64,000 nucleotides of DNA. Origin: Pseudomonas sp. PDNC002 (GTDB lineage: Bacteria > Pseudomonadota > Gammaproteobacteria > Pseudomonadales > Pseudomonadaceae). The stretch covers positions 5,335,502 through 5,399,501 of the forward strand of contig NZ_CP070356.1 in NCBI RefSeq assembly GCF_016919445.1, read 5' to 3'. Below the pieces are notes generated by a model. It was given only the letters and a program-made list of their open reading frames with translations, searched no databases and had not been told where the DNA came from. The position numbers and the translations under genes were made by a program. Positions 59,561 through 64,000 of the stretch are shown one piece after another (the first letter of the stretch is position 1; the number at the start of each line of letters is the position of its first letter).

Positions 59561-60928
59561 TCAGCGAGTACCGCGGCGACGCAGCGCGGACGGGCTGAAG
59601 TAGGAGTCGTCCGGTACGGCCTGGCTGAAGTCGATGGTGGTCGGTTCTTCGTTGTCCAGGTTCTGTACGTGGTAGCGACGGGCCTGCAGGTCGTGGAAGG
59701 TATCCAGGGCGGTCCAGGTGGTCGGCAGCTCGTAGTAGTTCTTCAGGTAGGCCAGCGAGACGCGCCACAGCTCGCCGCGGCCATCGTACTGGTCGACCTC
59801 GGCGGCGCCCCAGCTGTCCTCGTCGAGGAACAGCACGCGCTTGGAGTAGATATGGCGCGAGCCCGGCTTCAGGGTGCCTTCGACGACCCACACGCGGTGC
59901 AGTTCGTAGCGGGTGTATTTCGGGTTCAGGTGGTTCGGGGTCAGCAGATCCTTGTACTTAACCTCAGGGCTGGAAACCTTGTAGTTGTTGTACGGGATGT
60001 AAACCTCTTTCTTGCCCACCAGCTTCCAGTCGTAGCGGTCCGGCGAGCCGTTGAACATGTCGGTGTCGTCGGCGGTGCGCAGGCCGTCAGCGGCAGCGAT
60101 CGGGGTGTCGTAGGCCAGGTTCGGCGCGCGGCGAACGCGGCGCTGGCCGGCGTTGTAGCCCCAGGCCTGACGCGGCTCTTTCACCTGATCGAGAGTCTCG
60201 TGAACGAGCGCGGCACCACCGGCCAGACGCGCCGGGCTCTTGGTGAACGACAGGTAGTAGAACAGCAGGTTGTTCAGGTTGGCGAAGCTGTTGCCCTGGA
60301 TGTAGTACTTGAACAGGGCTTCCTGCTGCGAGGTCACCAGCGAGTAGTCGCCGTTGCGCTGCACCGCCACTTCGGAAGCGCGGCGCACGATGTAGGTGCC
60401 ACGGTAGCGGGCGATGTGGTTCCACACCGCTTCCACGCCACTTTGCGGGATCGGGAACGGCACGCCACCGAAGGCATCGACGAAACCGTTGCCGCCCTCG
60501 GCCAGCTTGGCGCTGGTGGCGTTCTTCAGGGTGTTGTCATACACCCACTGCGGCGCCGAACCACTGCGGCGGCTCGGGTACACCGGCATCTGGAAGGTAT
60601 CGGGGTAGGTGGCGAACAGCGCCAGGGTGCCCGGCGTCAGGTTGGCCTTGTACTGGTCCAGGTTCGCCTTGGTGATGGTGTACAGCGGCTTGTCGGCAGC
60701 GAACGGATCGATGTGATGCTGGCCCGGCTTGTAGCCGGCCGGTGCCTGGGTGATGCCACCGGTCCAGGCCGGGATGGTGCCGGCGGCGTTGCCGGCCTTC
60801 TCGGCGCCCATCGGGGTCAGGGACGATTGCAGCTTGGCCGCATCCTGCGGGGAAACCGCCGCCAGGGCGCTGCCGGCGGACAGGGCGAGTGCCACTGCCG
60901 CGCCGACCAGGGTACGCATGTTGCGCAT
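59561..60928 (-). CDS. DUF1329 family outer-membrane-associated protein
   Basis: A 455-residue protein with a signal peptide (about 1–23: MRNMRTLVGAAVALALSAGSALA). The mature part is the DUF1329 fold (LTPMGAEKAGNAAGTIPAWTGG, KNATSAKLAEGGNGFVDA, NDYSLVTSQQEALFKYY), related to the lipoprotein-binding LolB/VioE-like beta half-barrels. Family members recur beside DUF1302 and MMPL genes in bacteria that use steroids, terpenes or other hydrophobic compounds. It follows the DUF1302 gene by 59 bp and ends at its own terminator. Role inferred only from context. Confidence 0.9.
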   Translation of the reverse strand: MRNMRTLVGAAVALALSAGSALAAVSPQDAAKLQSSLTPMGAEKAGNAAGTIPAWTGGITQAPAGYKPGQHHIDPFAADKPLYTITKANLDQYKANLTPGTLALFATYPDTFQMPVYPSRRSGSAPQWVYDNTLKNATSAKLAEGGNGFVDAFGGVPFPIPQSGVEAVWNHIARYRGTYIVRRASEVAVQRNGDYSLVTSQQEALFKYYIQGNSFANLNNLLFYYLSFTKSPARLAGGAALVHETLDQVKEPRQAWGYNAGQRRVRRAPNLAYDTPIAAADGLRTADDTDMFNGSPDRYDWKLVGKKEVYIPYNNYKVSSPEVKYKDLLTPNHLNPKYTRYELHRVWVVEGTLKPGSRHIYSKRVLFLDEDSWGAAEVDQYDGRGELWRVSLAYLKNYYELPTTWTALDTFHDLQARRYHVQNLDNEEPTTIDFSQAVPDDSYFSPSALRRRGTR

Positions 60929-60987
60929 GGTGATTCTCCGTGAAGTTCATGCGCCGGCCCCTACGGGAACCCGGCGCATGCTTGTCG

Positions 60988-62955
60988 TTAGAAGGAGTAC
61001 TTGACGTTGAAGCCGACGTTGTCGCGATCGCGGCTGGCGTTGTTTTCACCGGCGCCGTAGAACTCGGTGTATTGCAGCTCCGCTTCCAGGGCGTTCAGGT
61101 AGGTCGCCTTGACGCCCAGGGTGTAGGCCTTGCGGCCTTCGATGAAGTTGCCGGTCTGGTAGGAGTTACCTTCGAAGTCGTCCTTGTAGACGGCATAGGG
61201 CGAGATGTTCACGCCGGCGAAGACGTCGTTCCAGGTACCCGACAGCAGCAGGGTGTAGCCGTAGGCGTTCTTGTTCACCTGATCGTCGCGGTTATAGCCG
61301 GAGATGTAGGCGCCGTTGCCACGGCCGGAGTAGTAACGGTTGGAACCGTCATAGGCGGTGTACTGCAGATCGCTGCCACGCAGGTGTTCGGACGCCAGCT
61401 CCGCGACGCCCATCAGCGAGTCGAACGACAGCGACGGACCGAAGTTGTAGATGGTGCCCAGCGAGGTGTTGAAGGCCTCGACGCGCTCGTAGTTGTGGAT
61501 CTGGTCGTGAATCGAGACGTCGCCGCCACCGATGTTCACGGTCTTGCCGCTGGCCAGCCCCGGGGCCTGGACCAGCAGGTCGCCGAGCAGGTCGTTGGTG
61601 GTGGCGATGCCGATCGGCAGGTTCGGGCGATAGGCCAGCTCACCGAACACCGAGGCATCGCCCACGGTGGTGTTGAAGCTGAAGCCGTACATACGGATGT
61701 TCTCGACGTACTCGCGGCGGGCGTTGACCTGGTTGGCCACGTCCACGGAGGTAGCGCCGTTGACCAGGCTCAGCACCTGGCCGGCCAGGGCGTTACCGCT
61801 ACCGGCGGCGCTCAGCAGCTGATCGTAGGAGGTGAAACCACCGACGCCGGCAAGCTGGTCGAGATCCACGCCCGCGTAGTCCTTGTTCAGGTCGGCGTAG
61901 ATGGTCGGCTCTTTGGAGTGGTAGTTGACGAAGTAGAAACCGAACTCGGTGGAGTTCAGCTCTTCGGCGATGTAGTGGAACGCCACGCCGAACTGACCGT
62001 CGTTCTTCGCGTTGATGTCCTTGCCGACGCGGGCCACCTTGAACACACCGTTGGAGTCCAGGTAATCGCTGCCTTGCAGGCCACCCACGTGGGCGGCGGA
62101 CAGTTGCGGATAGAGGCTCTGGAACAGCGGGTTGGAGAGCGCACCGACGGTGGTGTAGGCCGTCTTGCCGCCATCGGCGAACAGGTCGGTCTCGGAGAAG
62201 AAGGTGCCGACCGGATCGATGCGGGTCTCTTTCCAGTTCCACTGGTAGAAGGCGTCCATCGACAGGTTGTCGGTCAGGCCGATGTTGAAGCTCGCGGCTT
62301 CCACCGGCATCAGCACTTCCTTCAGCTCCGAGCCCGGCAGGCGGAACTTGGCGGCATCCACCGGGTTGGTGGTGTTCACGCCACCGCGGTAGAAGATGCC
62401 CTCGCCCCAGTTGAACACCTGGCGGCCCAGGCGCGCAGTCAGCGGGTGATCGGCCACGTCCCAGTTGCCGTAGACGTAGGCGTCGAGAATCTCGGCGCGG
62501 TTGCCGGCGGCATCGCGGGTCTCGCTGGTGAAGCGGTCGCTGTTGGGATAGGTCTGGCTCGGCTGCGGCGGTTGGTTGTGATCGTAGTAGTCGTTGCGCT
62601 TGTCCATGATCTGGGTGTCATAGAAAGCCGAGCCACGTACGAACAGACCGTAGTTCTTGTAGGTCGCTTCCAGGTCGGAAGTGATTTTGTACACCTCGGA
62701 AACCAGGCCAGTGCTGAAGTTGCGGTTGCCGTCGTTGCCGTTGATGTCGTTGTTGTTCTTGTCCTGGCCCTGCACGCGCCACAGGGCGCCATAGGACACG
62801 GTGCTATCCAGCGAGCCGGTGACCTCGTTGTCGAGGAAGCTGAACTCGACGGCAGCCGCGGGGACCGACATCAGCAGCGGCAGTACGCCGGCCAGGGCAA
62901 AACCCGCGCGAGCAGGAGCAAAACGCAAGACGGGCTTGCGAACTGGGATTTCCAT
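60988..62955 (-). CDS. DUF1302 family outer-membrane beta-barrel protein
   Basis: A 655-residue protein with a signal peptide (about 1–35, ending PAAA) and repeated amphipathic beta strands (FSFLDNEVTGSLDSTVSYG; LTARLGRQVFNWGEG), ending in an aromatic residue (NVKYSF) like outer-membrane barrels. DUF1302 proteins are presumed channels for hydrophobic molecules. It is the first gene of the DUF1302–DUF1329 unit, the outer-membrane part of an export or uptake set with the BNR protein and MMPL pump. A weak ribosome-binding site (GAGT) precedes the ATG at 62955. Confidence 0.9.
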   Translation of the reverse strand: MEIPVRKPVLRFAPARAGFALAGVLPLLMSVPAAAVEFSFLDNEVTGSLDSTVSYGALWRVQGQDKNNNDINGNDGNRNFSTGLVSEVYKITSDLEATYKNYGLFVRGSAFYDTQIMDKRNDYYDHNQPPQPSQTYPNSDRFTSETRDAAGNRAEILDAYVYGNWDVADHPLTARLGRQVFNWGEGIFYRGGVNTTNPVDAAKFRLPGSELKEVLMPVEAASFNIGLTDNLSMDAFYQWNWKETRIDPVGTFFSETDLFADGGKTAYTTVGALSNPLFQSLYPQLSAAHVGGLQGSDYLDSNGVFKVARVGKDINAKNDGQFGVAFHYIAEELNSTEFGFYFVNYHSKEPTIYADLNKDYAGVDLDQLAGVGGFTSYDQLLSAAGSGNALAGQVLSLVNGATSVDVANQVNARREYVENIRMYGFSFNTTVGDASVFGELAYRPNLPIGIATTNDLLGDLLVQAPGLASGKTVNIGGGDVSIHDQIHNYERVEAFNTSLGTIYNFGPSLSFDSLMGVAELASEHLRGSDLQYTAYDGSNRYYSGRGNGAYISGYNRDDQVNKNAYGYTLLLSGTWNDVFAGVNISPYAVYKDDFEGNSYQTGNFIEGRKAYTLGVKATYLNALEAELQYTEFYGAGENNASRDRDNVGFNVKYSF

Positions 62956-63365
62956 TAGGACTCACTCCATGGACTGATCATTCTTTAGCGGCGTCGCCAG
63001 TGCTAGCGGTACGCCTTGTCAGCCGTTATTCCACGGCCTTGTTGTCGTCGATCTGAAGGAAACTCCCCCAAAGGTGCTCGACACGCCTCCCGTCCCAATG
63101 GACGGGCAAAGGCTAAGCGGGATCGGCCGGTGCAACCCCAGTGCCAAGTTGGTCAACTAGTCAGATTTCACTTACAAAAAACAAACAACTTTCCCGCTAC
63201 TTTTTGTGACTGGTCATTCACTGATCAAATCCTGGGACCGATTGCGCCATTCGCCATTCCTCATGGCGCAATCGGCCCCTGAAGGCGCGACACAGACGCA
63301 TCCGTCGGGGTTTCGCCATAGCGCAAAGCGATAAGGAAATGATCGATCAATTTCGATAGGTAACA
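62956..63365. other. Intergenic region with promoter-proximal palindromes
   Basis: About 410 bp with no gene. It holds hairpin CCCGTCC-CAAT-GGACGGG (63089–63106), palindrome AGTTG-GT-CAACT (63147–63158), and the long inverted repeat listed at 63238–63275. G+C drops around 63160–63200 (a CTTACAAAAAACAAACAAC stretch). The DUF1302 promoter must lie here. Confidence 0.5.
63238..63275. repeat. 13-bp inverted repeat with 12-bp spacer
   Basis: CCGATTGCGCCAT and ATGGCGCAATCGG are perfect reverse complements separated by 12 bp. The spacing (about 2.5 helical turns between centres) would suit a dimeric or tetrameric regulator, or an RNA hairpin. It is not followed by a T-run, so it is not a terminator. 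Confidence 0.75.
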
Positions 63366-63401
63366 AAAAGGTGTTACCAACCAAAGTTGGTAACACCTTT
63401 T
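63366..63401 (-). terminator. Strong rho-independent terminator of pepN
   Basis: A 16-bp perfect stem AAAAGGTGTTACCAAC / GTTGGTAACACCTTTT with loop CAAA, 40 bp after the pepN stop. It is flanked by A/T runs on both sides, so it can work in both directions. Confidence 0.92.
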
Positions 63402-63441
63402 CGATAACCCAATGCGCCCGGAGAAGGGCGCGGCGGGAAAC

Positions 63442-64000
63442 TCAGGCGAGGCTTTTGCTGACCACTTCGTAAACGTCGCTGGACAGTTCGCCAGACGCGA
63501 GAATACGTTCCAGCTCGGCCTTCATCAGCGCCTGGCGCGCCGGTGCGTATTTGCGCCAGCGGGTCAGCGGCGTCAGCAGGCGCGAGGCGATCTGCGGATT
63601 GAGCGCATTGAGGGTGATGATCTGGTCGGCGAGGAAGCGGTAACCCGCGCCGTCCGCACGGTGGAAGTTCACCGCGTTCTGGTTGGCGAAGGCACCAATC
63701 AACGCACGAATCTTGTTCGGGTTCTTCAGGGTGAAGGCCGAATGATTCATCAGCGCCTGTACGCGCTCCAGCCCGCCCGGCAGGGTGCAGCCGGCCTGGA
63801 CGCTGAACCACTGGTCCATCACCAGCGGGTCATCCTTGAAGTAGTCGGCGAACATCGCCAGCGCCTCTGCCTTCTCACTCTCGAACGAAGAGTTGACCAG
63901 CACCGCCAGCGCGGTCAGGCGCTCGGTCATGTTGTCGCAATCCTTGTACTGCTCCTGGCAGGCGGCGAGCACTTCGGCCTTGCCACTCTGGATAAGGTAG
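63442..64000 (-). CDS. pepN: Aminopeptidase N, C-terminal part (5' end outside window)
   Basis: About 186 C-terminal residues of a gene cut by the window edge. The helical repeat sequence (NMTERLTALAVLVNSSFESEKAEALAMFA; WFSVQAGCTLPGGLERV; LNPQIASRLLTPLTRWRKYAPARQ) is the DUF3458 C-terminal superhelix of PepN-type M1 metallopeptidases; the HExxH catalytic domain would be upstream, beyond 64000. PepN trims N-terminal residues from peptides in the cytoplasm. An internal ATG (about 63972) is not the true start because the frame stays open to the edge with conserved sequence. Confidence 0.95.
   Translation of the reverse strand, partial: YLIQSGKAEVLAACQEQYKDCDNMTERLTALAVLVNSSFESEKAEALAMFADYFKDDPLVMDQWFSVQAGCTLPGGLERVQALMNHSAFTLKNPNKIRALIGAFANQNAVNFHRADGAGYRFLADQIITLNALNPQIASRLLTPLTRWRKYAPARQALMKAELERILASGELSSDVYEVVSKSLA

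Overview
The window comes from the chromosome of a high-GC gammaproteobacterium, almost certainly a Pseudomonas related to P. aeruginosa. The evidence is the gene content and order: moeA–moaB/mobA, an OprD porin, dgt, rocS2–rocA2, yggL, dacB, rlmKL, rmf, pyrD, a DUF2835 gene, the 1620-residue NAD-dependent gdhB, a moxR/DUF58/VWA (Bat-like) operon, an RND/BNR/DUF1329 group and pepN. From memory this order follows the PA3024–PA3083 part of P. aeruginosa PAO1, with species-specific insertions and losses. No database was consulted.

Layout. 1–5.4 kb: an FGGY kinase (cut by the window edge), a GlpD-like oxidase and an AGPS-like FAD oxidase in one operon, with a divergent AraC regulator. 5.4–8.4 kb: molybdenum-cofactor genes, a small lipoprotein and tRNA-Pro(CGG). 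8.5–12 kb: a TetR/glutaredoxin-like/beta-hydroxyacid dehydrogenase run facing a glutathione S-transferase whose promoter holds a TetR-type operator, then a secreted metallo-hydrolase. 12.1–14.7 kb: an OprD porin and an ammonium transporter. 15.1–17.4 kb: a three-gene ElaB/YqjD–YqjE–YqjK-like stress operon and an EAL phosphodiesterase. 17.5–26.5 kb: dgt, the RocS2/RocA2 phosphorelay with an extra stand-alone receiver across an AT-rich gap, yggL and dacB. 26.5–33.3 kb: a CHASE–PAS–GGDEF cyclase, rlmKL, rmf, pyrD and DUF2835. 33.4–36.5 kb: small accessory genes, including what looks like the regulatory end of a filamentous prophage. 36.5–49.5 kb: gdhB and a tightly overlapping MoxR–Bat operon. 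49.5–52.7 kb: an AT-rich island with a LysR protein and a ToxR-like membrane regulator overlapping a small FidL-like membrane partner. 52.7–63 kb: secreted hydrolase, AhpD-like protein, secreted cyclase, then the MMPL/RND pump, BNR propeller, DUF1329 and DUF1302 proteins. The window ends inside pepN.

Functional themes. Cyclic-di-GMP and phosphorelay signalling are concentrated at 16–29 kb (EAL enzyme, GGDEF enzyme, RocS2/RocA2 and the lone receiver). Envelope functions are frequent: porin, PBP4, Bat operon, pump/outer-membrane export set. REP palindromes recur between genes, and two long composite REP modules in the same orientation bracket the 54.1–55.4 kb gene pair. The observations I find most worth following are the ToxR/FidL-like pair, the lone receiver beside rocA2, the inovirus-like regulatory remnant with its 15-bp palindrome, and the two copies of one TetR-type operator 25 kb apart.
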